A stretch of 64,000 nt of DNA, from NCBI GenBank assembly GCA_022410635.1, contig JAJVDF010000860.1, forward strand, positions 310,001 to 374,000, given 5' to 3'. This DNA comes from Tretioscincus oriximinensis (lineage: Eukaryota > Chordata > Lepidosauria > Squamata > Gymnophthalmidae). Below, piece after piece: positions 1-9,700 of the stretch. The notes under the pieces were generated by a model. That model did not search any database and was not told the DNA's origin. It saw only the letters and a list, made by a program, of their open reading frames with translations. The translations under genes were made by a program, and so were the position numbers. Every line of letters starts with the position of its first letter. Within the stretch, counting starts at the first letter, position 1.

Positions 1-75
1 AGTTTTTAAAATATAGAAGGTCAATTTATTTTAAATTGCAAGAAATTACTGAACATTTTGAATTTAGAAATTTAT

Positions 76-335
76 ATAGTTTCAAGAGAACTAGACAGGT
101 TTATGGACACCAAGGGTATAAATGGGTACTAGGATGGATGTCTGGATGTTGCTTCCGGGATGGAGCAACAGGCAGGACTCCTGAAATACCATTTGCAGGG
201 AGTCATGAACAGGTGCATATTTTGCTTTCTTCTGTTCGGACTGGCCAAGTGCATCTGGTGGGCCTCTGTGTGAGAATGCTGGACTAGATGGGCTGTGGCC
301 TGATCCAGTATGGTTCTTCTTATGTTCTTATACCA
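76..335 (+). mobile_element. CR1 LINE 3' fragment
   Basis: The sequence matches the 3' end of the CR1 copies elsewhere in the window (21775, 33677, 60050, 63145). Its translated part carries the end of the reverse-transcriptase ORF ([13 protein letters not shown]), followed by the shared untranslated tail ending near TATGTTCTTA. It is truncated and non-functional. Confidence 0.8.
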
Positions 336-344
336 CCCTTCCCT

Positions 345-780
345 ATATGTCCTAGGGTGGATAACAAAAAAAAATTAAAAGTACAAATTATTAAAGCACA
401 TTTAGTATAAATTTCTCCTTCTGTAGCAGAACTTTGTTTGTTTGCCAATATCCCACCTTATAACTGAAGGAATCAGGGTAGTTAACAATAAAAGTAAGAA
501 TACAAAATTAAAAGTTTAAAATAATAGGGTTGGGGTTTGAAAGTAGGGATGGGAAAATTGTTTCTTCGGCTTAAGACCAGATTAAAGAGAAACATTTTGA
601 AAGATTTTTTAAAAAACAACTATATTGATGATTGACACACTTCAATTTCTTGGGGGCCACCACAGAGAAACCCTTTCCAAAATTACCACTGTCTTTGCTA
701 CTGAGAGAGGTGGTGCAACTAGAAGGGAGCTAAGAATCAAAGGCCTGGGTGAGGAGGGAAGTTTTAACTAGGGGCCCAAA
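345..780 (-). mobile_element. L2-like LINE 3' debris
   Basis: Two degraded pieces read on the minus strand. The segment near 620-760 resembles the C-terminal WNSLP-type region seen better at 33042-33240, 17176-17385 and 39562-39771. The 345-560 part holds the A-rich tail flank typical of the same family here. No intact ORF remains. Confidence 0.5.
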
Positions 781-902
781 ACTGAATGATGTAATTGTGT
801 TAAGAAAATCTAAGTATACATTGATATGGAACATGCTAGTAATTTTCCAAGTCCAGAACTAGAAATATTTGGATTTTGTTTTTTTCCTGCTAAATATTAC
901 AG

Positions 903-1000
903 AGTGTCCTTTCCTTAACTTGCTTTACATTTTTGATCTTCCACCAAGAACACATAAAAATATGTGCACTGTTACGACTTCCTGTAATAAGGATTTATGA
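903..1000 (+). CDS. DNA2: DNA2 last coding exon (partial gene, probable)
   Basis: Probable terminal exon of DNA replication helicase/nuclease 2, which trims Okazaki flaps and resects DNA ends. Seen: a polypyrimidine stretch and AG at 901-902, then a frame of 31 codons to TGA at 998-1000. The frame contains IFDLPPRTH, which resembles the C-terminal IIDLPSREH-type tail of vertebrate DNA2 as I recall it; the residues before it match poorly. Established order places DNA2 directly upstream of RUFY2 on the same strand. A canonical AATAAA follows 120 bp after the stop. No other DNA2 exon is visible, because upstream sequence is LINE debris. The short match makes this a moderate call; an unrelated spurious ORF is the alternative. 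Confidence 0.45.
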
Positions 1001-1120
1001 AGATGAAACAACTATTTGTTGTATTTCAGCCTAATTTTAGAGGCAACATGGATGACCGTTAACATAGATCTTAGAAAAAGACAGTCCATTGTGTTAGGGT
1101 ACACTTTTGTATTTTGAAGT

Positions 1121-1126
1121 AATAAA
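1121..1126 (+). terminator. DNA2: AATAAA poly(A) signal, probable DNA2 3' end
   Basis: A canonical hexamer lies 120 bp after the putative DNA2 stop codon, in unique sequence. A short 3'UTR ending near 1140-1150 would fit. Confidence 0.4.
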
Positions 1127-1149
1127 CAGCTGCTTTTAATTAAACCTTG

Positions 1150-2070
1150 TTATATATGTATATACCACACCAAAGAGAGGAGGTGGTCTCGAGAATACTT
1201 TTTTTCAACCAGATGTCTATAACAAATCACCCGGACACCTTCATCATCTCAAGCAGCGCTTGCTGCTTGGCTTATTTGCGTAATCTTTATACTCATACTT
1301 TCACACATGCCCAGCAAATCTTAACTAGATAAGCACACATATAAGGGGTTTTCCAGAAGATGGATGTGTCAAACCTCTTATCTCAGTTGGCACAAAAGGG
1401 AGAGATGAGCCAGAAGTCAGGCCTGTACTTTTTCTCAAGAGAAATCTTTTGCTGGATGGCAGTCAAGAATACCCAGGTGTATCTTAGAATATCTCTTCTG
1501 ATGTGTAGCCTTTAGATCTCTCTTTGGGGGGAAAATACCCTTTTTGAAGCTAACAGGTGTGAGAAACTGGCCTTCAGACATCTGCAGAAAATTCAGTACT
1601 TAACCTTTGTTAGATTGTTTTGCATACATAAAAATAGTGTGCTGTTATTTTTCATCTGTCACTTACATTCTACTGGCGTTAAATTGAAAGCCATCAAAGG
1701 AAGTGTTTGTATATTAATTGGTCAAAGATTTTACTTTACTTTAGAAGATGGCCATCTAAGAATCCTGACTTGAAATTGTGTGATTGTGCACTATTTTATT
1801 GAACATAGGAAATAATTCTGAAGACATTCCATGCTATGGTGCTATTTTACAGATTCACTCCTAAGTGTTACAGATATTTTGTGGAAGGAATTCAAAATGA
1901 CAACTACACTGCATTTATTACTTCAGTTTACAATGTAAATAGAATTGCAGGGTTGTCATAGTTGTTTAGTATTTAAATCCTGAAAGTTCTTTGTGAATTT
2001 ATTTATACACTTTTGTACTCTTGTTATATGATCTCTATTCTTCAATTCTGATTTTTAAAAATAACTTAAT
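1150..2070. other. Intergenic DNA between DNA2 and the L1 fragment
   Basis: AT-rich, apparently unique sequence. I see no exon, repeat family or regulatory element that I can support here. Confidence 0.5.
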
Positions 2071-2073
2071 AAT

Positions 2074-3620
2074 TTGAGGAAATGGAAGAAGAAAAAACTA
2101 TCAACGATATCTAAAGTGAATAAAGATGGTCTTCTCCCCAAAATCCTGTTTTTGTTTCAAGTTCTTGCAGATATAATTCCAAAAAACATACTCTATAAAT
2201 GGGACAAATTTATTCCAAATTGGTTACAGGGAACTCATAAGGGTAGGATAAAACATGTCTTCTTATATACAAATGGAAAATATGGGGGATGGAGTTTACC
2301 TAATATTACTCTATACTATGATGCAATAAATCTTGCCAAATTAGAGTTAGAATATGATTTAAAGAAAAAATGGGTAACAATTGAATGTAAGATCCACCAA
2401 ATTCATGACATTTCACTGATGCGCAACAACTGGACAAAAAGAAAGGTAGACAATTTATATGGACCATTAAAAGCCACAATAGCAGTTTGGAAACAATGGG
2501 CATCAACTATTATATTAAGAAACTCTGCTTTGGATTCGATACTTATATTGAACAACCACTTAAAGGTTATACCTCAAAATATTATTGATAAATTAATAAA
2601 ATCCAACAGCCTGAAAATACTGGATTTTTATCATTCCGTTAGATCAACAGTGAATAGATCTTTTATAGAGGAGACTTGGTAATAATAATTGGCTGGTTCT
2701 CAGTGCAATAATAAAATTCATAATCTCTCCATCTAATAAAAATGTCATTAAAGATCCATACTATGCTTGGGGAAAAAATAATCTTCACATCCTTAAATAA
2801 TGTGAGGGGTATAATAGGAATGGTATAAAAGCAGTTACATATAAATTCAAATTTTATGAAAGTATACGTGAAAAGTGGACCCAATTGACAAACATCTCTT
2901 CGTTAGTAATAGACTATGATATCTCATATACACAAATATAAATATAACAAAGTGACTGGACTGTACATGAAATTAGTCACATCATGGTACTGCACACCAG
3001 TTCAACTACCCTATTTCATTAATAATATGAACCCGCAATGTTGGCACTGTGATAGGCCTGTGGTGCCTATCTGCACTCGTGGTGGGATTGTAGCAATGAT
3101 AAAAAAAAAATTGGATCATAATCCAAGCTATAATAGATACAATAATGGGTCATTCTGTAAATTGACATTTAGAAAAATGGATATTGAAGCAAATTCCTAT
3201 TACAGGAATAACCAAGTACGAAGAATTCTTATATGACAAACTACCGTAATTACGGTAGCACACTTGAAGAGAACCTATGGTTGGAAGGATCAAGAAAAAT
3301 GGACAATCTGTTGATGGCAACAATATGTAATAAAATTAATGAAATTTGATTTGATAAATGAAAAAAAACCCATAATGGACTAAAAATAAATTGGTAATTT
3401 GAGAGTATTGGTTTAAATTAATTAGATATATTGAGGGGAAGAGGCACCACCTCAAGCTGGAAAACTAAAGAAATATTTCTGTTGATGCAAAAAATGTTAT
3501 AATATCACTGTATTGGGGTGGGTGGGGGATATATGTTGTTATATGTTTATGTTGATTGATTTTTTTATTTGTTACATATTGAAAAAAATTAATTAAAAAT
3601 AATATGTATTAAAAAAAACT
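2074..3620 (+). mobile_element. L1-clade LINE, ORF2 C-terminal fragment
   Basis: An open stretch at 2074-2682 translates to the region after the reverse transcriptase of L1 ORF2. It includes PKILFLFQ, IPNWLQG, GGWSLPNITLYY and a VWKQWAS-like segment. After frame breaks, 2916-3080 carries the SWYCTPVQL and NPQCWHCD part of the C-terminal cysteine motif. The copy ends in an AT-rich tail near 3600. It is 5'-truncated and frame-broken. Confidence 0.8.
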
Positions 3621-3694
3621 TAATAAAATAAACTTAATACATTTGCATTATTGGTGTAAATATTTCTAATAGGAATATAAATGGAAGACCACAG

Positions 3695-3860
3695 TGATAC
3701 TGAATCATAGAATCTTAGAGGTGGAAGGGATCTCCAGGGTCATCGGGTCCAACCCCCGCTCAATGCAGGAAGGATTTTCCATATATAAGGCCTCAGTGTT
3801 TACCTCAGGATGAGGGCTTTATTCACAGCCCCCACCAGTAGCGTGCTTATATTTTGTTAT
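3695..3860. repeat. LINE-tail repeat fragment (CR1-like)
   Basis: Contains a GGAAGGGATCTCCAGGGTCA-type segment followed by TCCAACCCCC, typical of CR1-like 3' ends in sauropsids. A related short piece lies at 21628-21680. Confidence 0.5.
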
Positions 3861-4739
3861 AGATGCCAAGTTCTTCCACCTCCAGCCATCAGGCCTACCT
3901 ATTGCATCCCATTAGAAAAGCACACAATAATGCTTTTGGTCCTCTTGAAAATGTATAAGTTTAACACGCACATCTGATTGCCATTCAGTCATTAGCACAG
4001 ATAGATTTTAATTGTACAGGATTACAATTTATACTTATACAATTTCCACAGGAAAACCAAACATTTTGTACGCATGGTCCTGATCTCACTTATGAGGAAA
4101 AAAAACTTGTCACTCAGCACTGGCTGCACTTGTTTTCTGCTTTCTTTAAATGGAAAACTGAATAGCCATGCACCAATCGCAGAGCAACACAGAATTTGAG
4201 GGGCATTCCCTAAAAAAAGCCATTTTTAAACAATTTGTGTTTACTCTGCAGGAGCCATGGTTTCCTCGAAGTGGCTACTGCAGTCGCCCCATGGCATATA
4301 GGAGTGGATCACTGATAGGGCAGGACAGGCATTCGCCCTTGGCCAGAGTAGGAGCTGAGTGGGAGCCCTAGCCAAGCTCTCATGAGACAGCATATGCACC
4401 TATGATTTGGGGGGTTCACTCTGTTTCCTGGAATGAGATGGGTATTTTTCTTGTCATTTTGGCAAAGATGCCTGTAATAGCCTTTCAACTTTTGTTCTAT
4501 CAATACTGCAAAGAAAGTGGTAGATGATGAATGACAGATGTCATTTTTCTGAAGATGAATATTACCTTTGATTCCATTTTGTAGGGTAGGTCACAAAAAT
4601 GATTTGAATGCTGAGGAACTTTTTTAAAATTCCAAGGATCCAGCTTTATTTTACTCAATTTAGCTCAAAGTAGCTTAGCAAAATGACTAGGAAAATATGT
4701 AGACCCACCTGCTACCCTGTAAGCAGAATTAAAATTTCT
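3861..4739. other. Intergenic DNA, no gene seen
   Basis: No coding segment or repeat family recognised. Short ORFs on both strands have no recognisable similarity. Confidence 0.4.
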
Positions 4740-5985
4740 TGTGGGTGGGACTGGGTGCATAATGTCTAAAGAGGCTTCCTCCCAGGGGACTTGCAGTCCC
4801 GGAGCTGTAGTTCTCAGGACAGGACCCCACAGAGGGTGCCTGCTGCTTGGACTACACTTCCCAGCAGCCCCCACTGCACTGCCAGCAGCTGTTTCATTTT
4901 TTTCACTTTTGGGCTGCTGCTGCTGCTGCCAGCTTCATGAAGCTGTTGGGCATCCAAGCTTTTATAATAAGCACTTTTCTAATAAGCATAGAAAAGATGG
5001 CAGAAATAGAACTGATAACCATAAATTCTGTCAGGAAATAAGCAGGAAGCTGACAGTTTTGTATCGAGAATCGGCTGTCCCGATAACCAATGACTGAGTG
5101 GTGACGTGAGGTAGCTTGCCCTGGGGTCCGTATCACTTGCCTCGAAATAATGCGCACACGGACGACACTTCAGGACAACAGGAGATCTTAGGAGGTCCAC
5201 GGGTCATGGATTCCTCCAGAGGGTCCAAAAGTCTCCACTTTTATTGATTACAATATCAGAAGGCGTGTTAAAATTTATGACGGGGTAAAAAAGGGCGGAG
5301 GATACCCAACGTGGGTCTCTGATGTCACACATGACACGTTATGCCCCCACCCAAGGGGGCGCAGCCTGGATACAGTAACCAATAGGGGAAGAGAAGTGTG
5401 TGTGTGGTGTGACTAATGACTGGATCTTTAGCTACCATTATGATCCCCTGTCAATCAAATCTATGACAGGAAAATGACTCATACTAAGGGTCCAATCTCT
5501 GATGACCCTTGATTGGTATCAAACAAAGAGGAGATACCAGTGTATACAGAAAGGTGGAAGAAGGTAAATAGTGGCTTCCCTTTTGGACAATAGGGTAAGC
5601 TTCAGGCTAGATTGCCAAAGTGAGATTCCCATTGGGAGTCAAGTCTGCCTTAGAGAAAAGCAAACAGTTAACTTCCCAGAAACTAAATGGGATTAATTTG
5701 TTCTTTGTTAGAAAGGGCATAGTCAGGAGCTACCATTCACAGGTGCCCCTAGGGAGAGGAAAGAGATTAAGTGAGTTCCTGAGTTTGAGCAATGGTCAGC
5801 TTGACCAAGGAAAAAATTTGAAGAAAATTACCCAGAGGCCTCACTTTGGTAGCTTTGGTCCAGCCAGATATATTTGATATTAATAATATATTTTATTTCT
5901 AATATGTGTCCCAGGGGGAAATCCCAACAGTTTTGTTATTGTTTACATCTGGAACCCAGTACTGATTGCTTCAACGACCACATTA
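4740..5985 (+). repeat. Dispersed repeat, copy 1, interrupted by a solo LTR
   Basis: The left part (4740-5059) aligns by eye with 16024-16368: the TCTAAAGAGGC start, the CTTGGACTAC core, a TTC(A/G)TGAAGCTG motif and a GTCAGGAA(A/G)TA end. It resumes at 5930-5985 after the 870-bp LTR, where GTTATTGTTTAC matches GTGCTATTGTTTAC of copy 2. The ACTACA...CCCAGC motif resembles non-autonomous DNA transposons, but I saw no clear termini. Confidence 0.6.
5060..5929 (-). mobile_element. Solo LTR of an endogenous retrovirus
   Basis: An 870-bp LTR reads 5'-TG...CA-3' on the minus strand, from TGTTGGGATTTCC at 5929 to a CGATACA end at 5060. The 4-bp target duplication GTTT flanks it (5056-5059 and 5930-5933). 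An AATAAA signal sits at 5245-5240 on the minus strand, followed by a GC-richer R/U5-like stretch. There is no gag, pol or env sequence and no second LTR, so this is a recombination remnant. A 4-bp duplication fits gammaretrovirus-like integrases; the family cannot be named from the LTR alone. Confidence 0.75.
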
Positions 5986-6638
5986 TCAAAATAAAAATGC
6001 ACACGAGCAGGTTAAAATGCGCCCAATTAAAACAGCCTAAGACTGGAATAAAGTCAATCCTGACGTGGCTTTCAAATTCTGAAGCCATTTGTCTTTCAAG
6101 GGGTGGGGGTGAGGGGTGAGGTGAACCTCTAATGCATGCCTACACTAGGCCCTCAGGCGGGCTGGTGATTTTATTTCAATGCAATTTATCGTGTCGAAGG
6201 CAGGTCTGTCCTTTCCCGGTCCCACGCCACTACGGGGTGTTTAGTTTCTTCGAATTTTAGACGGCTTCGCAATACACTCCCTCCCGTCCCACGGCTGTGC
6301 ACTGAAATACAAGTATACAGGATCGGTGGGCTGCTCTGAGGCCTCCCGTCCCTCCCGCAGCCCCTCCAGCGCCACAAGCAGAGCCAGGCAGCGGGTGCTC
6401 GGCTTGGCCCACAGGCAGCGGGCTGGGGGGGGGGGGGGAGGGGAGAGGCGTCTCGCTCCTGCTCTTATTGGCGCGGCGGCGGCGGTGGTGTCGGTGTCGC
6501 GTGCCGTCCCCAGTTCCCTCCGCTTGCGCCCCCCACCGCCCGCGCCCAGGGTCCTCCCGCCGCAAGGGGCGCAGCGCAGCAGGCGAGGCGGCAAGCAAGA
6601 CCGAGACCCGGCCGGCAGGGGCGGAGGAGGAGGAGGTG

Positions 6639-6767
6639 ATGGAGAAGGAGGAGGAGGGAGGCTGGAAAAGCAGCAGGGCGGCGGCGGCGGCAGCAGCGGC
6701 GAAGGGAGGAGGTGGCAAAGCGGCGTCGGCCCACAGCTGTTCGGGCAATTGTTGCAGCTCGCTGGCT
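6639..6767 (+). CDS. RUFY2: Possible in-frame N-terminal extension of RUFY2
   Basis: An ATG at 6639-6641 (G at -3, G at +4) opens a frame that runs without a stop into the ATG at 6768, adding 43 residues. The extension is acidic at first (MEKEEEGG), then has eight alanines, a KGGGGK stretch and a cysteine cluster SGNCCSSLA just before MAMKDPT. The human RUFY2 entry, as I recall, includes a longer form of about 655 aa, which would fit an N-terminal extension of this size. The low-complexity GC-rich context also allows chance openness. Confidence 0.45.
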
Positions 6768-6771
6768 ATGG
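6768..6771 (+). CDS. RUFY2: RUFY2 exon 1, coding part
   Basis: ATG plus one G, followed by the donor GTAAGA at 6772. Joined to exon 2 it reads Met-Ala-Met-Lys-Asp-Pro-Thr. The context GCTATGG is a strong Kozak site. Confidence 0.85.
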
Positions 6772-9700
6772 GTAAGAAGGGGACAGAGGGAGGCCGACGG
6801 AAGCCTGGCTTGGGGTGGGGGGTGGGGCATTTTTGCAGCATGCATCTCTGCGCCTTGGGTAGTCAAAGGGCGGCTCGGGCCTTCTCCACTGTCGTCATTC
6901 AGGATGCAATGCGGTGCTTTCTTCTTCCCTTGCATGCTTGGCCCTGCACTGCTCCTGAAGGGTGACAGGCAACAGCTCTGCCCTGGATGCCCTTTTCCCC
7001 ATCGCCTTCCATAGGGAGGGTGGGAAAAGTGTCAGCCCGGCTAAGTCCTTCAGTCCTCAGCCCCCCTTTCTCCTTCCAGGCCAGGGGAGCCTCACTGAGG
7101 GGGCCTCAAGGTGCAGCACGAGTATTTACCGTGTTATAACAAGTAGGTTGGCAATAGAATGGCTTTGGACGGGTGGTGCAAAGACACCCATTCCCCTAAA
7201 CACATTTATCCCTTTCATTAAATTTCGAAAATCTCAGACGACCCTATGATACTTCAAGAAGGCCACACAGAATAAAGAGACTTTAGCTAAAGAGCCAATT
7301 CACGAGCTCTTTCATAACAACTTCCAATTATTATTTCATGTCCACTTCCCTCTTCACCGATGTAATTAGGTAGTGTGCAATTGAGCAGGCCTCGTGAGTA
7401 CTGAGGGATTCTATTAGCAGTGCTGGAATACAGATAGGCACCATGCCCATATGAGGGTGTATCTTGGATCAATCTTTTTTTAAAAAAAAATCTATCCAAA
7501 ATACAACTAGTACAGTCCAGTAAAGGGGCCTGTAGCACTTGGAGACTAACAGGAGAAAAGTGGGTGGCATAAGCTTTCGTAGACACGTCTACTTCTTCAG
7601 GTGCTGACCAACACGGCTATTTCTCTGAAAAAGGAGAAAGGTAGGTGCTATTAGCTTTCATAGACACAAAACCTCATGCCACCTACTTTTTCCCCATTAG
7701 AATATAAGTGCTAAACCCCTTGATGGGTGCCAAATCATCACCCTTGCTGGACTTTCTATTAAGACTAATGTGGATATTTCTCTGGGTGGATAAAAAAATG
7801 AATAAATTAGATGTAATGTTCTAGTATGTTGACATCAAAGTTGAAAATGAACGTGGAAATAGTATTTTATGATTCACATGAAACAATCTTATGTGGAAGT
7901 TCTTATGCTTGTGTCCATCATGGACTTTGAATTCATGGTTGATGGATCAATATATTGTACATAGCTTACTTTATTTCCTCATAAAATCTATGAACAAATA
8001 ATAGCCAACTCAAAACATCATGCACGGTTACTTAAAAGCAAACCTAGTTTTGAAAGAAATGTAATCTCAGATAGTATTGTGTAACCTTGCAGCTTTAACA
8101 TCATGATCCTAAAGGTTGCTAGTGGTGCAATTTAAAATGGTTACTCCACATTTGGTCTGATTTGACTGAGGCATCAGATCTGGTTGGACTCTAATATGTT
8201 GGTAATTTTTCAGAAATTATTCAGCAGAAAGCTATCTTGATGATTTACGAAAATTGGACATCAAGCATGTATGGACTTATGGAAAGCATCTGCTTTAAAA
8301 TGTGCTCTCTCTCTCTCTTTGGAAAGGATTAGATGTAATGCAGAGAATAGCAAAGTCTTTCAGTAGATTTTGTGCCTTCAATATGTAATTGCATCAGAAA
8401 CCAACCTAATAACCGCATGTTCGTTCCACCAAGCATTTTATCATAAAAACTGCAATCAGTCTGGAAGAAAGCTAGAATCAATATTATATAATGGCCTCCA
8501 TGTTGATGCACAGTTTTGTTTTATTTTTTTATTTTGCTGATATCTTGCTGTTCCTTTTTGCCGTAATTATTTTGTGTGTCAATTTTTACCTAAGGGCCTG
8601 CTGTAGTCCATACTATAATGTTGATGGTAGACCAATAGTCCAGGATATAATCTGATTTAAGTTCCAGTACAGAAAAAAACTACTGTTCTTTCTTGTCATT
8701 CTTGCTAACTTTTGCAAGGAGTTTTTAATTTCTTTGCCGCTGCTCCAGCATGGGAAATTAGTAGTAGACAGTAGTTACTACAATGGCAGGAGATCCGCAG
8801 AGATCTTCCTTCCTGTCATGGACTTAATCCTTGGGGTTGTTCTGGCTTAGATAGGAGTCAGAAGCAGCCCCAGGATTGCAACTGTTGGTATTACCTGTGC
8901 AAAACCAGGATGAAAAAATACCTTGTCTGTCCTATTCCTTCTACCCATCAGCTTTATAGAGCCCCCCCAATCTTAGTATTGTGTGATAAAGAAAAATAGA
9001 TTTTTTTCTGTTCATCATATCCGTCTCATGCATTATTTTAAACACTTCAATCAGATCACCTCTTAAGTCCCTTCTTTGAGTGCTGAAGAGACCTAGATAA
9101 CGCAGCCTGATTTCATAAGGGAAATCAGGATTCTGTAGTTTTTAATCAGTAGTTGGTTTGGGTGCTGGTTTTCATTTGGTAGAACATCGAAGGTCATGAG
9201 ATAAGATTGTTATTCATGAATATGAGGCAGCTGTAACTGATTTAAGAAATGTACAAATGGTTTTTATAGTGAAAGTATAAAGAAAGTATACACTATTTTT
9301 CTGGAATAGTTTCTCCCCACACATACACAATCTTAGGGCTGGGCTCATGAGGATTGTGACAGTAGAATGATGGAGAAAATTTTGAGAGACACCTAGAATT
9401 GCAAGCTTTTAATACTGTATGATGCCCAACTTTTGTCAAGATAGTTTCTCTGCCATTAACTGCTGTGTGTCATTTGGACTAGGGGATATAACATAGAAGT
9501 ACATCATTCCTGAGTGATCTCTGAGAAAGATGAGATACGTATGGATGGAATTTGGCTTTCTTTCCATTTAATTTCTATACCTCGTTTATGTGTGTGTGTG
9601 TGTGTTTCTCTACACAAGACTCTTAGAGAAATATTTTGCTCAATATATGGTTAGGTTTTTTTTTTGTTAAGTGTGGTGTAAATGTGACCAAAATTATTTA

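Larger units (their letters stand above)
6190..6960. promoter_or_regulatory. RUFY2: CpG-island promoter of RUFY2
   Basis: An abrupt switch to GC-rich, CpG-dense sequence in an AT-rich setting surrounds the first RUFY2 exon. It includes a G-run at 6425-6440, an inverted CCAAT-type ATTGG near 6466, and GGC and GGA triplet repeats at 6473-6720. No TATA box is evident, as expected for a housekeeping-type dispersed promoter. The transcription start cannot be fixed from sequence. Confidence 0.75.

Noticed and set aside
6326..6775. 149-codon plus-strand frame over RUFY2 exon 1
   Set aside because: It is out of frame with the RUFY2 ATG at 6768 and rich in Gly/Arg/Pro from triplet repeats.
6257..6841. 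194-codon minus-strand open frame in the RUFY2 CpG island
   Set aside because: GC-rich sequence has few stop codons; composition is low-complexity and the real exon is on the plus strand.
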